Below are positions 49,479-56,988 of a stretch of DNA of 64,000 bases, one piece after another. Where the stretch lies: assembly GCF_000514775.1 (NCBI RefSeq), contig NZ_KI911468.1:4288-68287 (forward strand), in the 5' to 3' direction. Each line of letters opens with the position of its first letter. Positions within the stretch are counted from its first letter, which is position 1. A program made the position numbers and the translations under genes. The notes under the pieces are model-generated. The model saw nothing but the letters and a program-made list of their open reading frames with translations, searched no databases and was not told where the DNA came from. The DNA is from Salinispora pacifica CNR114 (lineage in GTDB: Bacteria > Actinomycetota > Actinomycetes > Mycobacteriales > Micromonosporaceae).

Positions 49479-50561
49479 GTGTCCTCCTATCGAACCCGAA
49501 CGGCCGTGCTCCTCACCGCGGCAATGACTCTCCTCGCGGCCGTCGTGGTGCTCATCACCAGGTCGGAGCCGGCGGCGGCGCACGGCGCCGCCATGGTCCC
49601 CGGCAGCCGTACCTTCCTCTGCTGGCGGGATGGGCTGAGCCCCACCGGCGAAATCCAGCCGTACAACCCCGCCTGCTCGGCGGCGGTGGACCAGAGTGGG
49701 GCCAACTCGCTCTACAACTGGTTCAGTGTGCTGCGCTCCGACGCCGCCGGTCGGACCGTCGGCTTCATTCCCGACGGCCAGCTGTGCAGCGGAGGAAACC
49801 CCGGCTTCCTCGGCTATGACCTGGCCCGCACCGACTGGCCACTGACGCACCTGACCGCTGGCCAGAGCATCGAGTTCCGCTACAGCAACTGGGCACACCA
49901 CCCCGGGACGTTCTACTTCTACATCACCGAGGACAGTTGGAGCCCAACCCGCCCGCTGGCCTGGAGCGACCTGGAGGAGCAACCGTTCCTGACCGTCACC
50001 AACCCACCCCAACGTGGCGGTCCGGGCACCAACGACGGGCACTACTACTTCACCGGAACGCTGCCGGCCGACAAGAGCGGCCGACACCTCATCTACTCCC
50101 GCTGGGTCCGTTCGGACAGCCCGGAGAACTTCTTCGGCTGCTCGGACGTCACCTTCGACGGAGGCAATGGTGAGGTAACCGGCATCGGCCCCGGTGGCAC
50201 CCTCCCGCCACCGAGCCCCACCACCGCACCACCGGACCCGACCACACCACCACCGAGCGGCGACTGCATGGCGGTCTACAAGGTGATCAACGCGTGGCCG
50301 GACGGCTTCCAGGGGGAGGTTGAGATCATGAACCACACCGCCGACACCTGGACCGGATGGGCGGCGAGTTGGACCTGGCCCAGCGGTCAGGCAATAACCC
50401 AGCTCTGGAATGGCACCCACACCACCTCGGGATCGGCGGTAGCGGTGAACAGCGCGTCGTACAACGGCACGGTGGCCCCGGGAGGCAGGACCACGTTCGG
50501 CTTCCTCGCCAGCCTCGCCGGCCCGAACACATCACCGACTGTGACCTGCAGCAGCAGCTGA
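49479..50561 (+). CDS. secreted lytic polysaccharide monooxygenase (AA10) with CBM2
   Basis: 360 aa. Signal peptide (residues 1-34, ending AAA) releases a mature protein that begins with His35 (HGAAMVPGSR), the N-terminal half of the copper histidine brace. The other His is in SNWAHHPGTFYFY. Then comes a Pro/Thr linker (PPPSPTTAPPDPTTPP) and a family 2 carbohydrate-binding module (VIMNH, WTGWAASWTWPSGQAITQLW, N-G pattern). It oxidatively cleaves chitin or cellulose outside the cell. GTG 49479 with ribosome site AGGAGA. The gene stands alone with a strong terminator. Confidence 0.93.
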   Translation: MSSYRTRTAVLLTAAMTLLAAVVVLITRSEPAAAHGAAMVPGSRTFLCWRDGLSPTGEIQPYNPACSAAVDQSGANSLYNWFSVLRSDAAGRTVGFIPDGQLCSGGNPGFLGYDLARTDWPLTHLTAGQSIEFRYSNWAHHPGTFYFYITEDSWSPTRPLAWSDLEEQPFLTVTNPPQRGGPGTNDGHYYFTGTLPADKSGRHLIYSRWVRSDSPENFFGCSDVTFDGGNGEVTGIGPGGTLPPPSPTTAPPDPTTPPPSGDCMAVYKVINAWPDGFQGEVEIMNHTADTWTGWAASWTWPSGQAITQLWNGTHTTSGSAVAVNSASYNGTVAPGGRTTFGFLASLAGPNTSPTVTCSSS

Positions 50562-50587
50562 ATCGCAGCCGCACCCGGCTGTCAACG

Positions 50588-50639
50588 GCGACGGTCGGCA
50601 CTGCCCTGAGCCGCGGCGCAGGGCGGTGCCGACCGTCGC
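50588..50639. terminator. long bidirectional hairpin terminator
   Basis: 21-bp stem with a single G-T wobble (GCGACGGTCGGCACTGCCCTG pairs across a 10-base loop). Lies between the convergent LPMO (+) and 153-aa (-) genes. Confidence 0.88.
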
Positions 50640-50658
50640 TACACCCGGACCACCCGGA

Positions 50659-51120
50659 TCACAAGATGGTCCACTCGGTACAGATCGGACCGGAGTCAGC
50701 CAGGGTGCAGACCAACCGAGCTGGCCCCGGTGCGGTGTCGTCCAGCATGAAACGTCCCAGACCGTCCGCGTCGGTGCCGACGGTCGAGTCGGAACCCGGC
50801 TGCTCTACCTGCACCCGAGCTGGCTGTGGCGGCACCAGCTGACCAACGATCCGAAGCCGATCACGAACGGGGATAACCTCCACCTCGATGGTGATCGAAT
50901 CTGCGCGAAAGGTCAGCAGCCGCGCCTCGTCGCCGCGGACCTCGGCTGCCCCGGACATGCTCTCCACCAACCGGGCAAGCTCGGCATCGGGCGAACGCCA
51001 GCTGTAGCTGGCGACCGCGGCGGCGCGTACCGACTCCGGAACCGAATCGACCTCAGCCAGTAGGCTCCCCAGCCGGACAAGCAGTTCCTCATCTGATGTG
51101 GTTAATCGGTCGTCACTCAT
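50659..51120 (-). CDS. hypothetical protein, possible regulatory partner of the sigma factor
   Basis: 153 aa cytoplasmic protein. The N-terminal ~75 residues are helical and charged; the C-terminal half (VEVEVIPVRDRLRIVGQLVP, then STVGTDADGLGRFMLDDTAP, and GPARLVC) has an Ig-like/carboxypeptidase-regulatory-like beta-sandwich pattern. It is the last gene of the subtilase-sigma operon, 17 bases after the sigma stop. No anti-sigma zinc motif is seen. Role inferred only by position. Confidence 0.65.
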   Translation of the reverse strand: MSDDRLTTSDEELLVRLGSLLAEVDSVPESVRAAAVASYSWRSPDAELARLVESMSGAAEVRGDEARLLTFRADSITIEVEVIPVRDRLRIVGQLVPPQPARVQVEQPGSDSTVGTDADGLGRFMLDDTAPGPARLVCTLADSGPICTEWTIL

Positions 51121-51136
51121 GCGTACGCACGCTCCC

Positions 51137-51700
51137 CTAGGTACGTCGCTGCGGTGCCGGCTGACTCAGCAGTGCCCGAAGCGTCGCCAGGCACCGGGCG
51201 CGAGAAGGGCCAAGACTGCCGATGGGCACCGAGAGCGCCGCAGCAGCGATCGCATAGCTGCCCACCGGCTCGAACACCAGCAACCGTAGTAGCTCCTGAC
51301 AGCGTATCGGCAACTTGCGGTAGGCGTGCCACAGCTCCGCATCAGTTTCCTCAGCGACCAGCCGCTGCCAGGGCTCCGGCTGCGACTCGTCAATCGGCTC
51401 TGACCGCGTGAACTCCGGTGACGGCACCTCCCACCGGTTGCGCAGCAGGGCAAGGGCCTCACGGCGCGCGGTGGTGGCAAGCCACGCCCCCACCGATCCA
51501 GGATCACGTAGCTTGTCCAGATTTTCCACGAGCCGCAACCAGGTCGCCTGGCTGACGTCCGCGACGTCAGCCTCGTCGAGCCGGAATCCTCGCGCCACCG
51601 TATAGACCAGCCGCGCGTACCGGTCGACCAGTGCCTCCCACGCCGCCTGATCCCCGTTGGCAGCAGCACGCACCAGCTGACCTGCGTCGTCGTCGCTCAT
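51137..51700 (-). CDS. ECF-type RNA polymerase sigma factor
   Basis: 187 aa from ATG 51700 (a start at 51733 overlapping the subtilase stop, TGATG, would add 11 residues). Region 2 is VRAAANGDQAAWEALVDRYA, then EADVADVSQATWLRLVENLD; region 4 is LPIRCQELLRLLVFEPVGSY followed by a helix-turn-helix (IAAAALSVPIGSLGPSRARC). It is an ECF-like sigma-70 factor. Its operon with a cytoplasmic subtilase and a CHAT protein across the divergent promoter marks a signalling module in which proteolysis could release or alter the sigma factor. That is inference. Confidence 0.88.
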   Translation of the reverse strand: MSDDDAGQLVRAAANGDQAAWEALVDRYARLVYTVARGFRLDEADVADVSQATWLRLVENLDKLRDPGSVGAWLATTARREALALLRNRWEVPSPEFTRSEPIDESQPEPWQRLVAEETDAELWHAYRKLPIRCQELLRLLVFEPVGSYAIAAAALSVPIGSLGPSRARCLATLRALLSQPAPQRRT

Positions 51701-51732
51701 AGACAGGAATCGTACAGCGCTACCTGAGCGCA

Positions 51733-52911
51733 TCAGATCAGCCCGAGGTGGCCTCCAAACCGCTGGTTGGCCGTCCTCAGGTCGGCCATTAGCTGGTTGG
51801 CAGCGGTCACCGCGCCGACCTCCGAGTCGATCCGGGCGGAGAGTTCGGCAGCCACCCGCGGCGCGGCGAAGGAGGTTCCGCTCCATTGTGCCCACCCCTC
51901 CGGGAACAGCGCGTGGTCGATGTACGTGCTTCGTACGTCCGCACCGGGCGCGACGACGCTGACCCACGGTCCGGCGTTACTCCAGGAACAGAGGCTGCTG
52001 CCGTCGTGCGCGGCAACCGCCAGGACCTGCCCACTCCACGACTCGTCGGCCGCGGCGAACGCTGCGGGCCAGAACGGGTCGCTGCGGTTGCCATCGTTGC
52101 CGGCGGCGGCGACCACCACCCGGTCGATTCCGGACAGGGCCTGCTCCAACGCCGCGCGTACGCCGAGCGGTGCGGATCCGTCGGCGGTGAAGCCGCCGAG
52201 GGAGAGGTTGATCACCTTGGTCTCCGGGTGCAGTCGGCCAAGGGAGGCGATCAGCTCGTCCTCCGTGCAGACACCAAAGGTGTCCAAGGTACGAATCACC
52301 CGTAACACTGCCCGGTCCGTGTGATTCGCGATGACACCACCGATGAAGTTGGCGTGCCCCACGTCGCCGTCGAGCAGCCCATCCTCATCGACATCGGTCT
52401 CCGTCTCCACCTCCACGCCGTCCGCGGCTAGGTAGCCCGCCGGAAGCGGGGTCTCGGTCCAGAACCCGGTATCGACGATGGATACCGGGACGCGACCGGT
52501 TTCGGCCGGCATCTTCAACGTCGATGCGGCGACGGGCGCCGGCGGCCCGAACGGACCTCCGTGGTTGAACGGACTGGCCAGGAAGACGTGGTTGGGGCTG
52601 ACCACCTGCCGGCCGGTTGGCCGGTCCGCCCGCAGCGCGCGGCACGCAGCCGGTACATCCAGCCCCGGTGCCCGATAGCGACGCAGGCCCGGCAGTAGCT
52701 CCTCATCGCCGGAGCCGGGCTGCGCGGCCCGAGCACGCCCGAGGTAGCGTTCGGCATCCCGGCGACTGTCTTCGGCGACCAACAGTTCGTCGGCGACGAA
52801 CCACGCCCGGGCGTCACCGCCGACAGCGGTGTGCGCGAGCTTGGGAAGGCGCTCCAGCCGCGCCCGACGGCGGGCAGCGAATCGGTTGACGCGTTCCGAG
52901 GACGGAGGCAT
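51733..52911 (-). CDS. intracellular S8 (subtilisin) family protease
   Basis: 392 aa. Catalytic triad: Asp in PVSIVDTGFW, His in GDVGHANFIGGVI, Ser in WSGTSFAAPRVA, with the oxyanion Asn in VVAAAGNDGN. There is no signal peptide or TM helix, so it acts inside the cell, unlike most subtilases. A ~120-residue N-terminal region may serve as an inhibitory prosegment or substrate/partner-binding domain. Encoded in one operon with a sigma factor and divergent from a CHAT-TPR gene. Start ATG 52911. Confidence 0.9.
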   Translation of the reverse strand: MPPSSERVNRFAARRRARLERLPKLAHTAVGGDARAWFVADELLVAEDSRRDAERYLGRARAAQPGSGDEELLPGLRRYRAPGLDVPAACRALRADRPTGRQVVSPNHVFLASPFNHGGPFGPPAPVAASTLKMPAETGRVPVSIVDTGFWTETPLPAGYLAADGVEVETETDVDEDGLLDGDVGHANFIGGVIANHTDRAVLRVIRTLDTFGVCTEDELIASLGRLHPETKVINLSLGGFTADGSAPLGVRAALEQALSGIDRVVVAAAGNDGNRSDPFWPAAFAAADESWSGQVLAVAAHDGSSLCSWSNAGPWVSVVAPGADVRSTYIDHALFPEGWAQWSGTSFAAPRVAAELSARIDSEVGAVTAANQLMADLRTANQRFGGHLGLI

Positions 52912-53030
52912 CCATCTCTCCTTCGCTAGGGGAATCGATCACACCCACCTGCCGGCGACCGGCTGGCGGGCGTTCGCACAAGAGAGGGTGGTGGACCGCT
53001 CGCTGATACGAACTGTGGACAGGGAGTTGA

Positions 53031-53044
53031 GTCAGGTATCTGAC
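53031..53044. promoter_or_regulatory. inverted repeat in the CHAT/subtilase divergent promoter region
   Basis: GTCAG-GTAT-CTGAC, 5-4-5, followed at once by TAATAC. A regulator site here could control both divergent operons. No regular -35/-10 pair at correct spacing could be assigned. Confidence 0.35.
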
Positions 53045-53141
53045 TAATACTCATCCGAGCTGACATCAGCCACAGTGGACATTTGGGAAGCTTCATCGGG
53101 CGGCTTCTCGGTCGTTCCCCGCTGTGCCAAAATCAAAGGTG

Positions 53142-55814
53142 ATGGACAGCGCCGACCAGATGGACGACAGTCCAGCAGGCAAGGCGCTCCACCTCGTCAC
53201 CGCCGACCCGGCCCGCGCCGCCGCGCTGGCCGATGCCGCGCTCGCCGCTGCCCGTGCGGGCGCGGATCCCGACCAGGAGACAGTGGCGCTGCGGGCCCTC
53301 GGGCTCGCCGCGCGGGAACAACACAACGCGGATCACGGGCTCCGCCACCTACGCCGGGCACGCCGGGTCGCCGAGGTCGCCCAACTCCCGGTCCGCGCCG
53401 CCGAAGCCCGGATGAGCCTGGCGCTGGTCCTGGCCGAGGCGGGCCAACCGCAACAGGCGCTGCGCGAGATCGACGCCGCGTCACCGATCCTCCGTGGGCT
53501 GCCCGCCGCACGCCTACAGATGCAGCGGGCGCTGATCCTCGACCGCCTCGGCCGCTTCGACGAGGCGATGGCCGGCTACACCGATGCGCTGGCCGCGTTC
53601 CGCCGGAGCGGGGACCGGTTGTGGCAAGCCCGTGCGCTCACCAACAGAGGAGTGCTACACACCTACCGCGGAAGCCTGCGCCAGGCCGAGACCGACCTGC
53701 GGGCCGCGGAGCACGGCTACGCGGAGCTCGACCAGGAGCTGGCTCTGGCCCAGGTCCGCCACAACCTCGGCTTCGTCCTGTCCCGCGCGGGTGACATACC
53801 TGGCGCACTGCGCTGGTACGACCTGGCCGACCAGTACTTCGCCAGGACCACCCGCCCGGCGATCGCCCTGATGGATCGAGGCGAACTACTACTGGGGGCG
53901 CGGCTACTGCCGGAGGCTCGCGCGGCGGCCGAGGCCGCCCTGGACGCGGCCCGGGCAAGCCGAATGGGGCTCTACGAGGCACAGGCCCGGCTGATGCTGG
54001 CCGAAGTCGCGTTGGCCGAGGCCGACCTGCCGACCGCCTCGAAGCAGGCGCAGGCCGCGTACCGCCTGTTCAGTCGACAGAACCGACCGGCCTGGGCGGC
54101 ACTCTCCCGATACGTCAAGCTACGGGCCAGCTCACCGGACGAGCCGGCGCACCTGCGGCAGGCCCGCTCCGTCGCCCGTGCGCTGGCGGCGAGTAGCTGG
54201 CCGATACCGGCACTCGACGCCCGCCTCTATGCCGCCCGAGTCGCCCTCGACCGGGCGCTGCACACCGGGCAACGCGCGAAGGTCGCCGCCATCGCCGGAG
54301 AGTTGAGTGCCATCCGTGCCGCCAGCCGTGGTGGGCCGGTCCAGCTCCGGGCCCGCGCCTGGCATGCCGAGGCACTTCGCCGAATCGCCACCGGCGACAC
54401 CGCCGGGGCACGCCGGGCGCTCAACGCGGGAATGGCACTGCTGGACCGCTACCAGGCAGCCCTCGGCGCCACGGAGCTGCGGGTGATGGCCGGGGTATAC
54501 GCCCTGGACCTGGCCAGCACCGGCCTTCGACTAGCGGTTCGGGGCGGGCAGGCCCGGGCGATCCTACGCTGGAGTGAACGGTGGCGAGCCGCCACGCTGC
54601 GGCTACCCCCCGCCCGGCCGCCGGACGAAGCCGGGCTCGCCGCCGACCTGGCCGAGCTGCGCCGCACCGTCGACGAAGCCGCCCAGACGAGTGCCGCGTT
54701 GGGATCGACCCTGCTGCGTCAACAGCGGATGATCGAGGAACGGATCCGGGCCCGTAGCTGGCAGGCCAGCGGCACCGAGACCGGCACGGCGAGTGGAATT
54801 CCACTGGACCGGATCGCGGTGGAGCTGGCCGACCAGACGCTGGTCGAGCTGATCGACATAGACGGCACGCTCCACATCGTCGTGGTGCACGGCGGCCGAT
54901 TTCACACCCGGGCGCTGGGTGCGCTCGCCACCGTCACCGATGAGCTTCAGGCACTGCGGTTTGCGCTGCGACGCATCCTGACCAGCCGTGGCACCGATGA
55001 CTCCCGGGCGGCGGCGGCGACCGCGGCCCGGTTCGCGGTGCACCAGCTGGACAGCCTGATCTTCGGCGCGATACAACCGTGGCTCGGCGCCGGCGGGCTG
55101 GTCCTGGTGCCGGTCGGCGCCCTGCACGCCATGCCGTGGGCCCTGCTACCGACCTGTGCCGGCCGACCGGTCACGGTGGTGCCGTCAGCGTCGGAGTGGC
55201 TCACCGCGTCGGCCCGCCGCCGAGCCGCCCACCCGGCGACGGCCACTCCGCCGCACCAGCGGGACCCAGTGCTGGTCGCCGGCCCCGGCCTCGCCTATGC
55301 CGAGGCGGAGGTGCAGCGGCTGGCCGGAACACTCGCTCCCGTCAAGATGCTCCTCGGCCCCGACGCGACCGCCGAGGCAGCGCTCGCGGCGCTGGATGGC
55401 GCCCCCCTTGCCCACCTCGCCGCACACGGCACCTTCCGCACCGACAATCCCATGTTCTCGCACGTACGCCTCGCCGATGGTCCGCTGACCGTCTACGACC
55501 TGGAGCGGCTCGCCTGCGCGCCCGGGACAGTGGTGCTCTCCGCCTGCGACGTGGGGCTGTCAGCGGTGCACCCGGGCGAGGAACTGATGGGGTTGTCGAC
55601 CGCGCTGCTCCAGCTGGGAACGGCGACGGTACTGGCCAGTGTCCTGCCGGCGCTGGACTCCGCGGCGCAGGAGCTGATGGTGGAGATGCATCGACGGCTG
55701 GCCACCGGTGACACACCGCGGCTCGCCCTCGCCGGCGCACAGGCGGAATTCGGTGCCGGGCTGGACGCCGGCACCGCCACCGCCGCCTCGTTCGTCTGCT
55801 TCGGCGCCGGCTGA
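53142..55814 (+). CDS. CHAT domain protease with TPR repeats
   Basis: 890 aa. The N-terminal ~450 residues are helical TPR-like repeats, e.g. EAMAGYTDALAAFRRSGDRL and AETDLRAAEHGYAELDQEL. The C-terminal ~300 residues form a CHAT (caspase-like) domain with catalytic His in HLAAHGTFRT and catalytic Cys in VLSACDVGLS. Caspase-like peptidases of this kind are activated by partner binding and cleave protein substrates. The divergent neighbour is an intracellular subtilase with a sigma factor. ATG 53142 is preferred for its AAAGGTG ribosome site; a GTG at 53124 is close. Confidence 0.9.
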   Translation: MDSADQMDDSPAGKALHLVTADPARAAALADAALAAARAGADPDQETVALRALGLAAREQHNADHGLRHLRRARRVAEVAQLPVRAAEARMSLALVLAEAGQPQQALREIDAASPILRGLPAARLQMQRALILDRLGRFDEAMAGYTDALAAFRRSGDRLWQARALTNRGVLHTYRGSLRQAETDLRAAEHGYAELDQELALAQVRHNLGFVLSRAGDIPGALRWYDLADQYFARTTRPAIALMDRGELLLGARLLPEARAAAEAALDAARASRMGLYEAQARLMLAEVALAEADLPTASKQAQAAYRLFSRQNRPAWAALSRYVKLRASSPDEPAHLRQARSVARALAASSWPIPALDARLYAARVALDRALHTGQRAKVAAIAGELSAIRAASRGGPVQLRARAWHAEALRRIATGDTAGARRALNAGMALLDRYQAALGATELRVMAGVYALDLASTGLRLAVRGGQARAILRWSERWRAATLRLPPARPPDEAGLAADLAELRRTVDEAAQTSAALGSTLLRQQRMIEERIRARSWQASGTETGTASGIPLDRIAVELADQTLVELIDIDGTLHIVVVHGGRFHTRALGALATVTDELQALRFALRRILTSRGTDDSRAAAATAARFAVHQLDSLIFGAIQPWLGAGGLVLVPVGALHAMPWALLPTCAGRPVTVVPSASEWLTASARRRAAHPATATPPHQRDPVLVAGPGLAYAEAEVQRLAGTLAPVKMLLGPDATAEAALAALDGAPLAHLAAHGTFRTDNPMFSHVRLADGPLTVYDLERLACAPGTVVLSACDVGLSAVHPGEELMGLSTALLQLGTATVLASVLPALDSAAQELMVEMHRRLATGDTPRLALAGAQAEFGAGLDAGTATAASFVCFGAG

Positions 55815-56088
55815 CCGACCTCCCCAGCCCCGGCCGCGCCCACCAGCCCGCCCGGATGACACGCCGTCGACTACCCGGCTAACCTCCCGCGAACACCCTC
55901 CGTCACTCCACAACGGAGCGAGTAGTCAGGCGCCGATCTGATACGTCGCCTTCGCGACATGGACCGCATGCATCAGACGCGCCCCGGACCCTCTCTTATG
56001 GGGGAACCGCACGGGGACGACGAACGAAACACATCCCATCGCGCCGGACAGCTCGCAGCTTTGAGTCCACGCGCGACGAAGGAGAGGT
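55815..56088. other. intergenic stretch before the RiPP-like locus
   Basis: 274 bases without a supported gene. A GGGGAACCGC stretch near 56001-56010 is a possible ECF-type -35 for the operon that starts at 56089, but no matching -10 can be fixed. No terminator hairpin is evident after the CHAT gene. Confidence 0.35.
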
Positions 56089-56709
56089 GTGAAGGTGCTC
56101 CAGCTAACCAACACCAGCAATTGCACGAGCAGGGTCCGAAGCCGCACCGGTCCCCTCATCGTCGGCATCGGCGGCACCATGCGCCCCGGGTCCTCCACCG
56201 AACAGGCGGTCCGGGCCGCGTTGTCCGCCGCCGAGCAGGCCGGAGCCCGTACGCACCTACTCGGTGCCACCGAGCTACAGCTGCCGCTCTACCTGCCCGG
56301 CGAAAGCCGGCGGACGGCGGCAGCCCGACAGTTCATCAACGCCGTACGCCTGGCCGACGGGATCGTGATCGGAACGCCGGCGTACCACGGAGGTATCTCC
56401 GGCCTGGTCAAGAATGCCCTCGACTACATCGAGGACCTGGGGGACGCGCCCCGCCCCTACCTACACGGTCGGGCCGTCGGCTGTCTGGTCACCGCTCGCG
56501 GATCCCAGGCCGCCACCACCCTCACCAGCCTCCGCGCCGTGGTACACGCGCTCCGGGGTTGGCCGACGCCGCTCGGCGTCGCGGTCAACACGGAGCACGT
56601 CACATTCGCCGCCGACGGCACCAGCAGCGATGCGCACATCTCTTCCCAGCTGTCCCTGATGGGAGAGCAGGTCGTCGAGTTCGCCCTCGCCCGAGCCACC
56701 ACCGCCTGA
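56089..56709 (+). CDS. NADPH-dependent FMN reductase family protein
   Basis: 206 aa flavodoxin-fold oxidoreductase. The flavin-binding phosphate loop is GIGGTMRPGSSTE (residues ~27-39), and GTPAYHGGISGLVKNALDYI is the conserved loop that contacts the isoalloxazine ring. It supplies reduced FMN or reduces a quinone-like substrate. It starts the probable operon ahead of the precursor peptide. GTG 56089 has an AAGGAG ribosome site. A flavin reductase suits a pathway with oxygenase or halogenase steps, or redox tailoring; that is inference. Confidence 0.85.
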   Translation: MKVLQLTNTSNCTSRVRSRTGPLIVGIGGTMRPGSSTEQAVRAALSAAEQAGARTHLLGATELQLPLYLPGESRRTAAARQFINAVRLADGIVIGTPAYHGGISGLVKNALDYIEDLGDAPRPYLHGRAVGCLVTARGSQAATTLTSLRAVVHALRGWPTPLGVAVNTEHVTFAADGTSSDAHISSQLSLMGEQVVEFALARATTA

Positions 56710-56739
56710 CTTCCAGCCCGACCCGAAGTGGAGTACGAC

Positions 56740-56988
56740 ATGTTGAACAACAACCGCTCCGCCGCAACCGCGGACGTAGCCGACGGCACCGTCGACAGCC
56801 CCCCGCTGGCGGCTTCCCCGGCGGCAGCCGTATCCGTCGACAGCCAGCAGACCAGCGCCCAGCCGATCGATCCCGACGTGGAGGGGCTCGACGACCTGGA
56901 CAACGTCGACTTCGACCTGGACGAGGTGGAAAACAAGATCGCACCGCTCGCCCTCGCGTCGAATGAGGCGATCCAGTGGCGCCGGTGA
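56740..56988 (+). CDS. putative RiPP precursor / scaffold peptide
   Basis: 82 aa. Ser/Thr/Ala-rich head (residues 1-42), then an acidic patch (DPDVEGLDDLDNVDFDLDEV, 44-63) whose FDLD (58-61) matches the recognition motif that LanB-type enzymes read in leader peptides, and a short C-terminal tail ending EAIQWRR (76-82). There is no Cys and only one Ser, at 74, after FDLD, so a lanthionine or thiopeptide core is impossible; a Trp sits at 80. ATG 56740 with ribosome site GGAG; a GTG at 56728 would add four residues. Its stop overlaps the start of the TPR gene (GTGA). The product is unknown. Confidence 0.75.
   Translation: MLNNNRSAATADVADGTVDSPPLAASPAAAVSVDSQQTSAQPIDPDVEGLDDLDNVDFDLDEVENKIAPLALASNEAIQWRR

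Noticed and set aside
53028..53050. Promoter TTGAGT/TAATAC for the CHAT gene
   Set aside because: The two hexamers are only 11 bases apart, too close for a standard promoter.
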